From CAZDXB01 sp964509335 (GTDB lineage: Bacteria; Bacteroidota; Ignavibacteria; Kapaibacteriales; UBA2268): a stretch of 64,000 nt of DNA. Both the position numbers and the translations under genes were made by a program. The first letter of the stretch is position 1. The number at the start of each line of letters is the position of its first letter. Shown one piece after another: positions 49,802 through 60,799 of this stretch. Location: positions 62,001 through 126,000 of the forward strand of contig CAZDXB010000004.1 in assembly GCA_964509335.1 (NCBI GenBank). Direction: 5' to 3'. The notes under the pieces are model-generated. The model worked only from the letters and a program-made list of their open reading frames with translations. It was not told the origin of the DNA and did not search any database.

Positions 49802-52800
49802 CTATTCGACGTTGACTTTATTTATATTATTTTTCGGTTTTGTCGTTTGGATAAATCTATCGGCAATTGTTTTCGGCGAAAGTTCTGTCATACACTCGAC
49901 TTTGCATTCCCGCGACCAATAGCAACTAAGGCAGTCGAGTTCCTCGTTGCGAATGTATTCAAAATCGACTTTTCCGTCGCCTATCAACGCTGGATTTGTG
50001 GGACCAAGTATCGCCAGAGTCGGCTTGCCGAGAAGTTTATGAGCGATGTGCAGGAACGCTCTGTCGATTACTATAAACGCGTCGCATTTGGACGCCAAGG
50101 CGATTTGTTTACGAAGCTGGATTTCTTTTTCGGCGCAACCGTAAACTTCCGGTTCCCCTTTAGCCAAAGGTTCGCTTCCGAAAGCGATGAGTTTAAATTC
50201 GTCGTCGATTTTCAATAGTTCGTTTATCAATTCTTCGCCTTTTGGGTAGAGTCTTAGAGGGTCATTTTTGGTTAGCAAATGTAAGCCGATTAACTTGCCT
50301 TCGGGGATTTCTCCGAAATATTGAGATACTTCCTCGTCCGCCCATTCGCTCTCGTTTTCTGCGATTTCGTAAACGAATTCAAAATCGTCGAGCTTAATTC
50401 CCGCTATGTTGCCAATTATGTCTTTATAGCGAAGGACGCCAAAATACTCGGGCAACAGTCTCATTATGTCGTTGTAATCAATAGCGACGTCGCTGATTGC
50501 TTCGTTGGCGAACTCATCGCTGGATAAAGCAAGGACAAAATCCTCAATTTGCGGATGCGAAGCGAGAATTTCGGCGACTGTATCGCTGCCGGAGACCGTT
50601 ATTAGCAGATGCGGATATTTCTTTTTTAGCTCGCTAATAACTGCGCTTATCATTAAGGCGTCGCCGATAGAGTCGGGGCATTTAATAAAAACGGTTCGCG
50701 CTTTATCGTAGCCTCGGTTCCAGAAATGGCTGGAAAAAGACGTTAGATTTGGGTTCTCATTTATCGGCGTTTCTTCTATAGAGTTTTCCCAAGCGGCGAC
50801 AAAATCCTCGAAAGTATCTACGGACGTTATTTCTTTCCAAGGTTTTATAAAAACATGCTCGGACGAATCGGGCGCGCTCGCGGCTTCTGGCGACCGCTCG
50901 GAGCGATATACTATCGTTTTAACTTCCGCCAGAGCGGCGAAAGTTTTGTGCCACGAATCGCATGCTACGCATATATCCGCCGAAGCGATTAATTGCATTT
51001 GCTCATCAAAATCGTAGCCGCGCTTGTCTATGCAATTTTCGTGTATCGGGAAATCGTCTTCCTCCTCAGGCGTTCCGATTACTATTGGTTTAATTTCTTC
51101 ATTTTCTAAATAATCCAATGTGTTTTTCCAGTATTCAGGCGAAATCCAATTTTTCTTGCATTTCGGCGTTCCTTTTAAGCTACCCGTCGGCGCTAATACG
51201 ACTTGCGGGTCTTCAATTTTCTCGCTTGTGAATTCCGCCGTCCATTTTGGGTTCGGTTTTATATTATAGCGTTGGAATATGTCGAGCTTTTCGTTCCATT
51301 CGGCGTCGTTGTCTAAATTCTCGGGCGTCGCGCCCATGCCTAGAAAGTTCTTGAATTTAGGGAAAGTCGAACGCAGAAAAGCCTCGATTAAGTATTCGTT
51401 ATCCCATTGAATAAAGTAAACATTTTTCAGTTTGGGGAACACTTTGAAGAAGTTCTCCATAGTTTTCAGCGAGTCGGGGAGGCTGACTACGACGCTTTCC
51501 GGCGATTCGTCGTAAAACGAGCTTAACAAAAGCAGAGCGTCGCCAGCGCCGCCGACATGGAAGTAGAAGTCGCCGAAGTTGTGGAATATGTTGATGAATT
51601 GATTTACGGCGATTTTGTCTTTATAGTTCGGTATGATTTCCCGGCTCAAATAAACGAAGCCCCCTTCCGTTTTCTCGACGAACGTTTCCAAGTGGATTCT
51701 TGCCAAACGCGCGCTCCACTTCGCGAAAAATGTCTTTGCGGATTCAATGTTTAGTTCGTTGATTTTTTCTTGGTCGTCTAGCGTTTTGCCCTCGTGATGA
51801 ATCGCGACGCATTCCGGTTCGTAATATATCTTTTTGCCGGCTTCTCTTGCTTTGAAGCATAAATCGGTGTCTTCGAAGTAAAGAGGATAGGATTCGTCAA
51901 AACCGCCGATTTGCTCGAACAGCCGAGACGGGATTACGAAGAACGCGCCCGTTACGGCTTGGACTTCCTCCGCTTCGTTTACGCGCGGGTCGGATTCCAA
52001 GACGTGGCGGTATCTGTGTTGGGGCAAAATTTCGTATTTTCCTTTCTCTCTCTGAAATTCTATGCCGCAATGCTGAATAGTTCTATCGGGATAAAGCAGT
52101 TTTGCGCCGACTACGCCTATCGACTCGTCGCTTTCGAAACGCTTTAGAGCGGCGTCGAGCCATCCCGCTTCCGGCTCGGCGTCGTTGTTGAGGAAAACCA
52201 AAAATTCGCTTTCCGCTTTAGCCGCGGCTTGATTGCATCCTTTAGCGAATCCGAGATTCTTCTCGTTGTAAATTGGCTTAACGTTGTCTAATTCCTCGCT
52301 TTTTCTTTCGAGCCATTCTCGCGTTCCGTCGCTTGAGCCGTTATCGACTATAATTAATTCGAAATCCTCCGTCGTATTTTTATATAATCTATCGACGCAT
52401 TTTTTAGTGTATTCCAAATTATTCAGAGCTAACGCTATAACGCTCGCTTTTGTTTTTGCTTTTGGTTTGGTCGGTTCTTGCGGTTTTTGCTTCAGCGCTC
52501 TTTCGAACTCTTCAATTTCCGCTTTGCAGTCGCGTATTTTCGCTATTTTTAGTAATTCCTTTATTTTGTCGCGGTCGTCGGGATTTTTTAGCAAATCTCC
52601 TCTGAGCCACTGGTCCATAAGATTTACCGCCGTTCTGTGTTCCGGCTCTAAAGGCTTGATTTCGTCGCCCCATTTATTAATTAATCGCGAATAATTCTCT
52701 TCGTTTTTGTCGTCTCTGCCTTCGGTTTGGGATTCATGATGATATACGACAGACTCGCCGCAATATCTTATTTTGTATCCGGCTTTTTTTGCCCGCAGGC

Positions 52801-55360
52801 AGAAATCAATATCCACGTAGCCGTTTTTAAATTCCTCGTCGAACGCGCCGATTTCGTCGATTAATTTTTGTCTTACGAACATGCATGCCGCGGTAACGCA
52901 TTCTTCCTCGCCGTTTATTCGCGCTTCTGGGACGTTTTCTAATTTCCTGTATCTGTTTTTATAATAAAATAATTTCTTGCCGTCGGAAAGCCCTACTTGA
53001 ACGCCGCAATGTTGGATTAAGCTGGAATTGGGATACAGCAGTAAAGCGCCGATAATTCCGGCGTCCTTATGCTTTTTCGCTTCGAGCAATAGCTTGTCGA
53101 GCCAGCCGGACGTAGGCTCGCAGTCGTCGCTTAGAAATAATAGGTATTCCGAGCCGCTTCTTTCTATTCCTTGGTTATTAGCTTTCGCGAAGCCTAAGTT
53201 CTCGCCGTTTATTATATAATCGAAATTTTCATGGAACGTGGATAAATCTTCGAGATAGTCTTTGGTTCCGTCGGTTGAGCCGTTGTCTATCGCTATTAGT
53301 TTGAACGAGCCGAATTTTGTCGTTTGATATAGCGCGGCGAAGCATTTTTTGGTTAATTCGAGATTGTTAAAAGTGGGGACTATTATAGTTACCGGCGGTT
53401 CGTCATAAGCGTCGCTTACGTCTTTTTCGTATATTTCTTTTAAACGCTCGCCGTCTTTAATTCTTTTTTGCGAATTTTCTTCCAGCAAAGTAGCCGTTAG
53501 CTCGGGAAATGAATAATACAGGTTGTCGAGTTTATCCAGAACTTTGCCCATTGCGTAGAAATTGCATCGCTCGCCGTCATTGGGCAAATTCGGATTGTTG
53601 AGACCCGGAGGGGTAACGAAATCCTCGCCCCTTTTCTTTGCCCAGCCGAAGTCTGTCAGAACCGGCTTTCCGTTTCTAACTATAATATTCTCCGCCGTTA
53701 TATCCCTGTGTATAATGTCATTAGCGTCAAGCTCATCCAATAATTCCAAACAATGTAAAACGAACTTTTTATAGCTTTCTTCGTCGTTTTCCTTGTAGAA
53801 TTTATGCGCTTCGTCGAGCCTGTAACCTTCGATAAGCTCTTCTTCGAAATGCGAATCTTCGCTCTTAAAATTGAAGACTTTCGGAAAATACTCCGAGTCT
53901 AACTCCTTAAGAATATTATATTCTCGTTCGGCTAAGTTATGATTTGTTTGCTTTACGATTTTATCGTCGAGTTTATATACGCGGCTAATGTATGTCTTGC
54001 CATCGATCGTGTCGAGAACCCTCGATGAAACGGCTTCTTCCGGCGGATGAATAAAAGGGAAAGATTCGTCGCAAATTATTTTATTGTAATCGTCGATTTT
54101 TAAGGCGTTTTTTCTAAGGATTTCGCAAATTCGGGAGAAATCCCTCAATTGAGTCTGTCTAATTTTTATTCCCGTGTATTCGCCGAGAACAGCGGCAATG
54201 TTAGCGTATTGATTGACCGCCGCGCCGAGATAATATACCGTCTCGTATAGAATAAAAAGCTGTAATTCTAAGGCGGGCAGTCCGAAGATGTTCTTATATC
54301 TTTGTCGCGAATTAATCAGCCGCTTTTCGAATTCTTCCGGGAAAAAGCCGGTTCCAAGCTTAAAAACGTTAAAGTTGAGAAAATTGAGTCCGCCTTGCTT
54401 TATATCGATGGGGATTCGATATTCTACGAGCTTGTCGGTTCGTTTTTCGGCGTAATTCCCGCAGTATAAGTCGAGCGTTTCCAAAGCGTTTTCGTCGAGC
54501 GCCGCCTCTAATATCATATCGCCGTAAACGTCGGCTTGGTCGCTAATTAGCTCCCAGTTGCGCAAAGCGACGTAGGGGATTTTCTTTTCGTTTAAGAGCG
54601 AGAATATTTCCCATAAATTTATCGTTTGTTTGGGTTTTTGTATCTCGCCGACGATTTCCTCTTTTTTCACAGCGGCGTATAAACAACGCGTCGGCGAAAT
54701 CTCTCCAATTTTTTTGAAAGCGACGAAGTTCTTTTTCAGAGCTTCTTCGAACTCCTCTTTATTATACGGCTCGGTTATCGCTTCCTCGTTGTATTCTAAG
54801 CGCTTAAAGGATTGAATAGCTTCGTCGCTCGGTTCTATCCATTCGACGATAAGTATTTCGTTCGTCAGCGACGCCAGTTTTTCGACCGCTTTGCTCAAAC
54901 TGCCGTAGTCGGCGGCGCAGGAATATATCCAGTGGACGAGAGCGAAAGCCAATACCAAATCCGCCGGCTCTTCGTAATCGAGAATGTTTTGTTTGTCGAT
55001 TCGAACGTTGGAGTATCCGAACTTGTCTTTTATTTTTTGGATAATATTTAGATATTCCTTGTCGATATCAAGAGCCGTAGCCTGTGGCGCGCCTTTCAAT
55101 ACGCCGTGGAAGCAGAAAAAGCCGGCGCCGGCGCCTAAATCGAGAATGCTTTTGTGGTCGAACCATTGCGACTCGAATAGTTGAGTCAAAGCCTCCTTTT
55201 TGCGCAATAGCTTTTGGTCTTCGGGGTTTACTTCGACGAAGTTATCTCCCAGCAGAAACTTTTGGTAGCCGCCGACTTCCGCTATTTCGCCCAGCGAGAG
55301 CCTCGCCGGCTCGGCGTATTTGTTCGGTTCGTCGTATAGCTCGACTTTTCTTTCGCTCAT
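49802..55360 (-). CDS. Seven-module glycan mega-enzyme: methyltransferase, nucleotidyltransferase-like, kinase, GT2-GT2, GT9-GT9
   Basis: An 1852-residue protein without signal or membrane segments. Modules: methyltransferase (~65-215; SILDLGAGAGFFCFHG); a helical nucleotidyltransferase-like region (~250-420; KIPYVALRNWELI); a kinase (~470-640; KIVKQTNHNLAEREYNIL, HRDITAENI, LTDFGWA, so HRD and DFG are intact); GT2 number 1 (~655-920; VTIIVPTFNN, AIDNGSTDGT, LLFLSDDCEP); GT2 number 2 (~970-1235; IVDNGSSDGT, LVFLNNDAEP, FEDTDLCFKA); GT9-like number 1 (~1260-1510; HVGGAGDALLLL, VACDSWHKTFAAL); and GT9-like number 2 (~1555-1840; CPDSIGDALMISAV, LHIAHKLLGKPTLAILGPT, with a CLSC...C...C cluster). 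The methyltransferase-kinase head recalls O-antigen terminator WbdD. It is followed 3 nt later by the 1274-residue enzyme. Confidence 0.9.
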   Translation of the reverse strand: MSERKVELYDEPNKYAEPARLSLGEIAEVGGYQKFLLGDNFVEVNPEDQKLLRKKEALTQLFESQWFDHKSILDLGAGAGFFCFHGVLKGAPQATALDIDKEYLNIIQKIKDKFGYSNVRIDKQNILDYEEPADLVLAFALVHWIYSCAADYGSLSKAVEKLASLTNEILIVEWIEPSDEAIQSFKRLEYNEEAITEPYNKEEFEEALKKNFVAFKKIGEISPTRCLYAAVKKEEIVGEIQKPKQTINLWEIFSLLNEKKIPYVALRNWELISDQADVYGDMILEAALDENALETLDLYCGNYAEKRTDKLVEYRIPIDIKQGGLNFLNFNVFKLGTGFFPEEFEKRLINSRQRYKNIFGLPALELQLFILYETVYYLGAAVNQYANIAAVLGEYTGIKIRQTQLRDFSRICEILRKNALKIDDYNKIICDESFPFIHPPEEAVSSRVLDTIDGKTYISRVYKLDDKIVKQTNHNLAEREYNILKELDSEYFPKVFNFKSEDSHFEEELIEGYRLDEAHKFYKENDEESYKKFVLHCLELLDELDANDIIHRDITAENIIVRNGKPVLTDFGWAKKRGEDFVTPPGLNNPNLPNDGERCNFYAMGKVLDKLDNLYYSFPELTATLLEENSQKRIKDGERLKEIYEKDVSDAYDEPPVTIIVPTFNNLELTKKCFAALYQTTKFGSFKLIAIDNGSTDGTKDYLEDLSTFHENFDYIINGENLGFAKANNQGIERSGSEYLLFLSDDCEPTSGWLDKLLLEAKKHKDAGIIGALLLYPNSSLIQHCGVQVGLSDGKKLFYYKNRYRKLENVPEARINGEEECVTAACMFVRQKLIDEIGAFDEEFKNGYVDIDFCLRAKKAGYKIRYCGESVVYHHESQTEGRDDKNEENYSRLINKWGDEIKPLEPEHRTAVNLMDQWLRGDLLKNPDDRDKIKELLKIAKIRDCKAEIEEFERALKQKPQEPTKPKAKTKASVIALALNNLEYTKKCVDRLYKNTTEDFELIIVDNGSSDGTREWLERKSEELDNVKPIYNEKNLGFAKGCNQAAAKAESEFLVFLNNDAEPEAGWLDAALKRFESDESIGVVGAKLLYPDRTIQHCGIEFQREKGKYEILPQHRYRHVLESDPRVNEAEEVQAVTGAFFVIPSRLFEQIGGFDESYPLYFEDTDLCFKAREAGKKIYYEPECVAIHHEGKTLDDQEKINELNIESAKTFFAKWSARLARIHLETFVEKTEGGFVYLSREIIPNYKDKIAVNQFINIFHNFGDFYFHVGGAGDALLLLSSFYDESPESVVVSLPDSLKTMENFFKVFPKLKNVYFIQWDNEYLIEAFLRSTFPKFKNFLGMGATPENLDNDAEWNEKLDIFQRYNIKPNPKWTAEFTSEKIEDPQVVLAPTGSLKGTPKCKKNWISPEYWKNTLDYLENEEIKPIVIGTPEEEDDFPIHENCIDKRGYDFDEQMQLIASADICVACDSWHKTFAALAEVKTIVYRSERSPEAASAPDSSEHVFIKPWKEITSVDTFEDFVAAWENSIEETPINENPNLTSFSSHFWNRGYDKARTVFIKCPDSIGDALMISAVISELKKKYPHLLITVSGSDTVAEILASHPQIEDFVLALSSDEFANEAISDVAIDYNDIMRLLPEYFGVLRYKDIIGNIAGIKLDDFEFVYEIAENESEWADEEVSQYFGEIPEGKLIGLHLLTKNDPLRLYPKGEELINELLKIDDEFKLIAFGSEPLAKGEPEVYGCAEKEIQLRKQIALASKCDAFIVIDRAFLHIAHKLLGKPTLAILGPTNPALIGDGKVDFEYIRNEELDCLSCYWSRECKVECMTELSPKTIADRFIQTTKPKNNINKVNVE

Positions 55361-55503
55361 ATACTCCAGAGTTTTATATCTAATTTAAATCAATAAAAAA
55401 TATAGACTATACCAAAAAACAAAATACGTGCCAAGGGGGGAGATGATTTCGGGGTTGCGATTGCAGAATGGCGATTAGCGGCGACGTTTCCAGACGCTTT
55501 GAA

Positions 55504-56625
55504 TCAAAAGGCTTTTTTGTACGCCAATTCCGCTATTTCCAAGCAACAAGTAAGACCCGGGGACTCTATTCCTATGAGATTAATTAATCCGGGCAGGTTT
55601 CTGGCGGATTCTTCTTTTATTATAAAGTCTTTTGTTTCGCTTTTCTCGCCTTTCAATTTGGCTCTTATTCCCGCTTGGTCGGGCGATAAGTCGTCCGGTT
55701 TCAAATCTTTGAGGTATCTGGCGACGGATACGTAAAAAGAATCCCGGAGGCTTTCGGGCGTAGAGTAGTCTTTCGTTCTGCCGTCGAGATATAATATGTC
55801 CGGTCCTAATTTCAACTCGCCGTTCAGTTCCGGCGTAACGTGAACGCCGAGAAAATCCGCGTGATTCGGTGGAACGGGATATATTAGGCGCTTGGCGAGA
55901 TGTTTTTTCGACGAGGCGATTCTAAAGTAATGCCCCTTGCAATATTGCAACTCGTAACCGGCGGCTTTAAGGTCTATGCCGAACGCTTCGGCGACTTTGT
56001 CGGAATCCAATCCGGCGGCGTTGATAACCGTTTCGGTCTGAACTTTGAACGACTCGCCGTCGGGGGTTTCTATCGTCAGCTCATAGCCGCCTGTTATTTT
56101 ATCCGCGCCCGCGAACGAATGTTTATAGGCGAAGTCGGCGCCGTTGTCAATGGCGTCTAATTCTAAGCTCGACATTAGCCCGTGCGTGTCCAATATGCCG
56201 GTTGTGGGCGACCAAAGCCCCGCTGCCGCTTTTACGTATGGTTCGCGTTCGTTCAGCGTTTCCGGGGAAATTTCGTATATCTCTTCGACGCCGTTCTTTT
56301 TGGCTTTGCCGAGAATTTTTTGCAACTCCGCGGTTTCGTCTTCGTCGGTCGCTACGATGTATTTGCCGACGCGTTTATGTTCGATTCCCTTTTTCTCGCA
56401 GTATCCGTAAAGGCGTTTCTTTCCGGCGACGCATAGTTTAGCTTTCAGCGAGCCTTTCGGATAATAAAGTCCGGCGTGGATAACCTCGCTGTTTCTCGAA
56501 CTACTTTCCTCGCCGAAACGGGGATGCCGCTCTATTGCGAGAACGGATTTCCCCTCTGCCGAGAACTTTGCCGCGCAAGCCAAACCGACTACTCCCGCGC
56601 CTATGATTGTTACGCCGTAATCCAT
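55504..56625 (-). CDS. lhgO: LhgO-like FAD-dependent L-2-hydroxyglutarate oxidase
   Basis: A 373-residue DAO-family flavoprotein. The FAD motif is VTIIGAGVVGLACAAKFSAEGKSVLAIER; SSRNSEVIHAGLYYPKGSLKAKLC is the specific LhgO/L2HGDH signature near residue 42. GKYIVATDEDE, VINAAGLDSDKVA and KGHYFRI (covalent-type strand in relatives) also fit. The enzyme oxidises L-2-hydroxyglutarate to 2-oxoglutarate, feeding electrons to the membrane quinone pool. It lies 35 nt downstream of purE. Other DAO-type substrates cannot be excluded. Confidence 0.88.
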   Translation of the reverse strand: MDYGVTIIGAGVVGLACAAKFSAEGKSVLAIERHPRFGEESSSRNSEVIHAGLYYPKGSLKAKLCVAGKKRLYGYCEKKGIEHKRVGKYIVATDEDETAELQKILGKAKKNGVEEIYEISPETLNEREPYVKAAAGLWSPTTGILDTHGLMSSLELDAIDNGADFAYKHSFAGADKITGGYELTIETPDGESFKVQTETVINAAGLDSDKVAEAFGIDLKAAGYELQYCKGHYFRIASSKKHLAKRLIYPVPPNHADFLGVHVTPELNGELKLGPDILYLDGRTKDYSTPESLRDSFYVSVARYLKDLKPDDLSPDQAGIRAKLKGEKSETKDFIIKEESARNLPGLINLIGIESPGLTCCLEIAELAYKKAF

Positions 56626-56660
56626 AATTGATATTTTCGTTCCGAGATATTTAGAGCTTT

Positions 56661-57176
56661 TTATTGCGGTTTATATAGTTCCGTGAAAGCTGGATTGTCG
56701 TTTTTCGCCGCGGATTTTTTAGCGAGTTCCTTTTTGAACTCGGCGTATTTGTCCGAAAGCTCTTCGTCGCCTTGCGCGATAATTTGAACCGCTAGCAAAG
56801 CGGCGTTTTTAGCTCCGTCGATAGCTACCGACGCTACGGGAACGCCCGGCGGCATTTGGACTATCGATAGCAACGAGTCCAAGCCGTTCAAAGCTTTTGA
56901 TTTGATTGGCACTCCGATAACGGGCAGAGTCGTGTTGCCGGCGATAACGCCGGGAAGATGAGCCGCGCCTCCGGCTCCCGCTATGACTACTCGTAAGCCT
57001 CTTTTTTTGACGTTCCGACCGTATTCTAAAATTTCTTCGGGGTTTCTGTGAGCGGATATTACTCGCATTTCGTAACCTATGCCGAATTCGTCCAAAGCGT
57101 CGGCGGCTTTTTGCATAACGGGCAAATCCGAATCGCTTCCCATTATTATGCTTACTTTAGGCGGAAAATTGGGCAT
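56661..57176 (-). CDS. purE: N5-carboxyaminoimidazole ribonucleotide mutase
   Basis: A 171-residue class I PurE, which converts N5-CAIR to CAIR in purine synthesis. Motifs: [13 protein letters not shown] at the start, the catalytic His in [60 protein letters not shown] in parts. It works with PurK, which is not in the window. It lies 29 nt downstream of smc on the same strand. Length is normal. Confidence 0.97.
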   Translation of the reverse strand: MPNFPPKVSIIMGSDSDLPVMQKAADALDEFGIGYEMRVISAHRNPEEILEYGRNVKKRGLRVVIAGAGGAAHLPGVIAGNTTLPVIGVPIKSKALNGLDSLLSIVQMPPGVPVASVAIDGAKNAALLAVQIIAQGDEELSDKYAEFKKELAKKSAAKNDNPAFTELYKPQ

Positions 57177-57205
57177 TGTTCTACTCCTTTGTTTATTCTT
57201 AAAAA

Positions 57206-60200
57206 TTAATTTTCGCTTGCCTTGTTTAATTTAACGGACACGGCTTTCGAAACGCCTTCTTCCTCCATAGTTATTCCGTAGAGAACGTCGGCGTATTCCA
57301 TAGTTTTTTTGTTATGAGTAACAATAACGAACTGCGTGTCTTCGCTGAAATCTCTTATTAAATCTAAGAAACGGTCTATGTTTGCGTCGTCCAAAGGAGC
57401 GTCCACTTCGTCGAGTATGCAGAAGGGACTTGGCTTTACTAAGTAAATAGCGAAAAGCATAGCGATGGCGGTTAATGCTTTTTCGCCGCTAGAAAGTCCT
57501 TCTATCGACCTTGGGCGTTTGCCGGGAGGCTTCGCTGTTATTTGAACGTCCGATTCCAAAGGGTCGCCTTCGGATAGATGCAAGTCCGCTTCGCCTTCCA
57601 TTCCGAATAAATTTTTGAACAGTCCCTGAAAGTGTTTGTTCACTCTGTCGAAAGTTTCCCTGAATTTCTGTCTCGCCGTTTGATTTATCTCGTCTATCGT
57701 TTCAATCAAGTTCTTTTCCGATTCTTCCAAATCCTTTATTTGATTTTCGTAGAACTGCAATCGTTCTTTTTGAGATTCGTATTCTTCAAGCGCCATAAAG
57801 TTCACGGCGCCGATTTTAGCTAATTTTTCCTTTACGGCGCCGACCTTTTCTTTCTGTTCGTCGATAGGGACTGTCTCGTCTATTTCTAATTCGTTGTTTT
57901 CCAAATCGACGTCTAAATCGTCTCTTGCTTTGGCTTTCATATCGCCTACTTTGATAGAAAGCTCGCTGGCGCTTATTTCCTTTACGTGAATCTTCTCTTG
58001 CAGCGAGTCGAATTCGTTTCTGAAGTTTTCAAACTCCTCTGATTTAATTTTAATATCTTCTTTAAAACCGGCGGTTTTGTCCGAAAGGTATTCCCTTTTC
58101 GATTGAGCTTCGTTGGTCTTTTCCGTCGTTTCAGTTAAGGCGCTTTCCAATTCGACGTTTTTTCTTTTCAAATTCTCTATTTCTTTTTGGGCGCTGATTA
58201 ATTCGTCGCCGCGAGATTTGACGTCGGATTCGTTTTCGGCGGCTCGTTTTTTTAGGTTTTCTATTTCTTTTTCCAACGAAGAAGCGCCTTGTTGTAGTTT
58301 GACGCCTTCCTTTTCGAAGCTTCTGAACTCCTCGTCTTTAACGTTAAATTCGCCTTGGAGTTTTTTTAGCTCTTTGTCGCTTAAAATCTTTTTTTCGGAT
58401 ATTTCGTCCAAAGCGTCCTGTTTCGATTTAATTTTCTCCAGGCTTTCTTCTATGTTTTTGTCAATTTCATTCAATTCTTTGTCGAAGCGAGCGTTGTTGT
58501 CTTCGTGAACTTTTATGTTCTGTTTTAGAGATTCTATCTTATACTTTATTTCGTTGGAAAGATTCTCGTTTTCGCTCTTCTCTAAGTTTATCCTTTTGAT
58601 TTTCTCGTTTATTTCTTCTATGTCTATGGCTTCTTTCTCTTTGTTGGCGGCTTTTAAAGAACCTTCGAGTTTGGAAAGCTCTTTTTCGATTTCTTTTATC
58701 TGGCTTTTGATTTTTTTGATTCTCTCTTTTTTGCCTACCGCCAGACTTTCTTTTTTCTTTTTAGAGCCGCCTCTCAGCAAGCCGTTTGTTTTAACGATTT
58801 CCCCGTTTAAATCAACGGCGCAGTCGCACAAACCGTCTTTAACGCTTGTCCAAGCCGCGTCTGTGTTTTCGACTATAAGCGTCTTGCCGAGAACCGCTCT
58901 AATAGCGTTTTTTAACGGGTCGGCGGCTCGAACTAATTCGCTAGCCCAGCCGTGAACGCCCTCTTGGTCGTTAATTTTTGGCGGCGGCGAAACGTTTTTA
59001 GGCGACAACTCTTTGCAAATAAACGAGGCTTTGCCTTTGTTGGATTTTTTGAGTTTTTCAATAGCTTGTTCAGCCTCGTCTTTTGAATCGACTATAAAAT
59101 ACCTCCCGAATTCTCCTAAAGCCGCGTCCACGGCTATTCTGTATTTATCGTCAACGCCCAAAGCCTCGGCTAATAAAATTTTTTCCTTGTCGGCGAGCCA
59201 ATCTTTCGATTTTAGCAAATATTTTGAGCTTTCGTCGGCGTCGAAGAGTCCTTCCAAGAAATCTAGAGAAGTTTTTTTGCCTGAAAGCTCGTTCTTTTTG
59301 TCGGATATATCTTCTTTGATTTTATCTATCAGCTCGTTTAGCTCTTTTTTCCTTTCGTTCGCCTTGCGCAATAAACTGTCCGTCTCTTCTTCTCTTTTTT
59401 TCAGCTCTTCTTTTTTCTCGACTAAGCTTTTAGCTTTTTCCTCGTTTTCCATTATCTTGACTTTTATAGCCTCGATTTCTTTTACGCTAGCTTTTAAGCT
59501 GTTTTCAAGACTTGATTTGCGGTTTTTCCAGTTTTCGATTTCCGAAAAAAGTCCTTCTATTTCTTTCTGTAAGTTGAAGGATTCTCTGCCGTATTTTTCA
59601 GTTTCTTCTCTGGCTTGTTCCAGAGCGCTCCGCGCCTTTTCTCGATTTTCTTTTATTGACTTGATTTCCTCTTCGAATTCGTTTTTCTTCTCGACAGTTT
59701 TATTTAAATCTGTTTCTCGGGAGGCGAGGTCGTTTTTAATTTCCTCTTTCGTTTTGTTTGAGCGTTCTATTTCGTTATTTAATCTATCGACGGAGCTTTT
59801 CAAAGAGTTGATTTTTTCTTTTGCCACAGCTATGTCGCGAGTGTATTCAGACTGTTTGCTTTTAAGCTCCGATTCGTTTTCGGCTGCTTCCTGATATTTT
59901 GAATCTAGTTCGCTTAACTCGGTTCTTAAATAATCTAGTTCTTCTTCGGCTTTTTTTAAGGCGGATTTTTTCTCGTCTCTGTTTTTATTTAGTTCTTCCA
60001 GCTCTTTTTTTAAAGCGTCGAGTTTTGTAGAGTATTCGCCGTAATTTCTAAAAAGCAAATTTGATTCGAGAATTTTCAGCTCTTCGGTTAGCTTGTTGTA
60101 TCTTCGGGTCTTAGACGCTTGACGGGATAGCGAGTTTACTTGCTTTTTTATCTCGTCGGCAATATCGGCGGCTCTTTCCAAGTCGCCTTTTACGTTTTCA

Positions 60201-60760
60201 AGCTTTCTCGACGCTTCTTTCTTTCTAGCTTTATATTTTTTTACTCCGGCGGCTTCTTCTATTAAGCTCCTTCGCTCTTCGGCTTTTCCGCTTAAAATTG
60301 CCTCCACCATTTTCAACTCTATGACCGAATACGTATCGGCTCCTATGCCCGTATCCATAAACAAATTTTGGACGTCTCTCAATCTGCAACGAGCGCCGTT
60401 GAGATAATAGTGGCTTTCGCCGTCGCGGTATATTCTTCTCGTTAAAGTAACTTCAGTATATTCCGTAGGTAGGATTTGCTTGTTGTTTTGGATTGTTATC
60501 GAGGACTCCGCCATTGAAAGCGGTTTTCTATTCTTTGTTCCGTTGAATATCACGTCTTCCATTATGTCCGAACGCAATATTGAAGAGCGCTGCTCGCCGA
60601 GAGTCCACCTGATCGCGTCGACGACGTTTGTTTTGCCGCAGCCGTTAGGTCCGACGATAGCCGTGATGCCCGAGCCGAATTTGAATTGAATTCGCCTTAC
60701 GAAAGACTTAAAGCCTGTTATTTCTAAATTCGATAAATACATATTATTTAGTTCGCTCAA
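57206..60760 (-). CDS. smc: Chromosome segregation protein SMC
   Basis: An 1184-residue SMC ATPase. Head [22 protein letters not shown] (Walker A). Long coiled coil, about 170-510. Hinge at about 520-680 ([27 protein letters not shown]). Second coiled coil to about 1010. Head C: signature [19 protein letters not shown], Walker [20 protein letters not shown], and D-loop followed by [16 protein letters not shown] with ScpA/ScpB compacts and segregates origins, loaded by ParB at parS; two parS-like sites lie 28-31 kb away in this window. scpA and scpB are not seen. It follows mreD by 40 nt, in the place where pbp2/rodA often sit. Confidence 0.97.
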   Translation of the reverse strand: MSELNNMYLSNLEITGFKSFVRRIQFKFGSGITAIVGPNGCGKTNVVDAIRWTLGEQRSSILRSDIMEDVIFNGTKNRKPLSMAESSITIQNNKQILPTEYTEVTLTRRIYRDGESHYYLNGARCRLRDVQNLFMDTGIGADTYSVIELKMVEAILSGKAEERRSLIEEAAGVKKYKARKKEASRKLENVKGDLERAADIADEIKKQVNSLSRQASKTRRYNKLTEELKILESNLLFRNYGEYSTKLDALKKELEELNKNRDEKKSALKKAEEELDYLRTELSELDSKYQEAAENESELKSKQSEYTRDIAVAKEKINSLKSSVDRLNNEIERSNKTKEEIKNDLASRETDLNKTVEKKNEFEEEIKSIKENREKARSALEQAREETEKYGRESFNLQKEIEGLFSEIENWKNRKSSLENSLKASVKEIEAIKVKIMENEEKAKSLVEKKEELKKREEETDSLLRKANERKKELNELIDKIKEDISDKKNELSGKKTSLDFLEGLFDADESSKYLLKSKDWLADKEKILLAEALGVDDKYRIAVDAALGEFGRYFIVDSKDEAEQAIEKLKKSNKGKASFICKELSPKNVSPPPKINDQEGVHGWASELVRAADPLKNAIRAVLGKTLIVENTDAAWTSVKDGLCDCAVDLNGEIVKTNGLLRGGSKKKKESLAVGKKERIKKIKSQIKEIEKELSKLEGSLKAANKEKEAIDIEEINEKIKRINLEKSENENLSNEIKYKIESLKQNIKVHEDNNARFDKELNEIDKNIEESLEKIKSKQDALDEISEKKILSDKELKKLQGEFNVKDEEFRSFEKEGVKLQQGASSLEKEIENLKKRAAENESDVKSRGDELISAQKEIENLKRKNVELESALTETTEKTNEAQSKREYLSDKTAGFKEDIKIKSEEFENFRNEFDSLQEKIHVKEISASELSIKVGDMKAKARDDLDVDLENNELEIDETVPIDEQKEKVGAVKEKLAKIGAVNFMALEEYESQKERLQFYENQIKDLEESEKNLIETIDEINQTARQKFRETFDRVNKHFQGLFKNLFGMEGEADLHLSEGDPLESDVQITAKPPGKRPRSIEGLSSGEKALTAIAMLFAIYLVKPSPFCILDEVDAPLDDANIDRFLDLIRDFSEDTQFVIVTHNKKTMEYADVLYGITMEEEGVSKAVSVKLNKASEN

Positions 60761-60799
60761 TGTTCAAGATTTCAAAACTTAAAGATATTAAATAATTTT

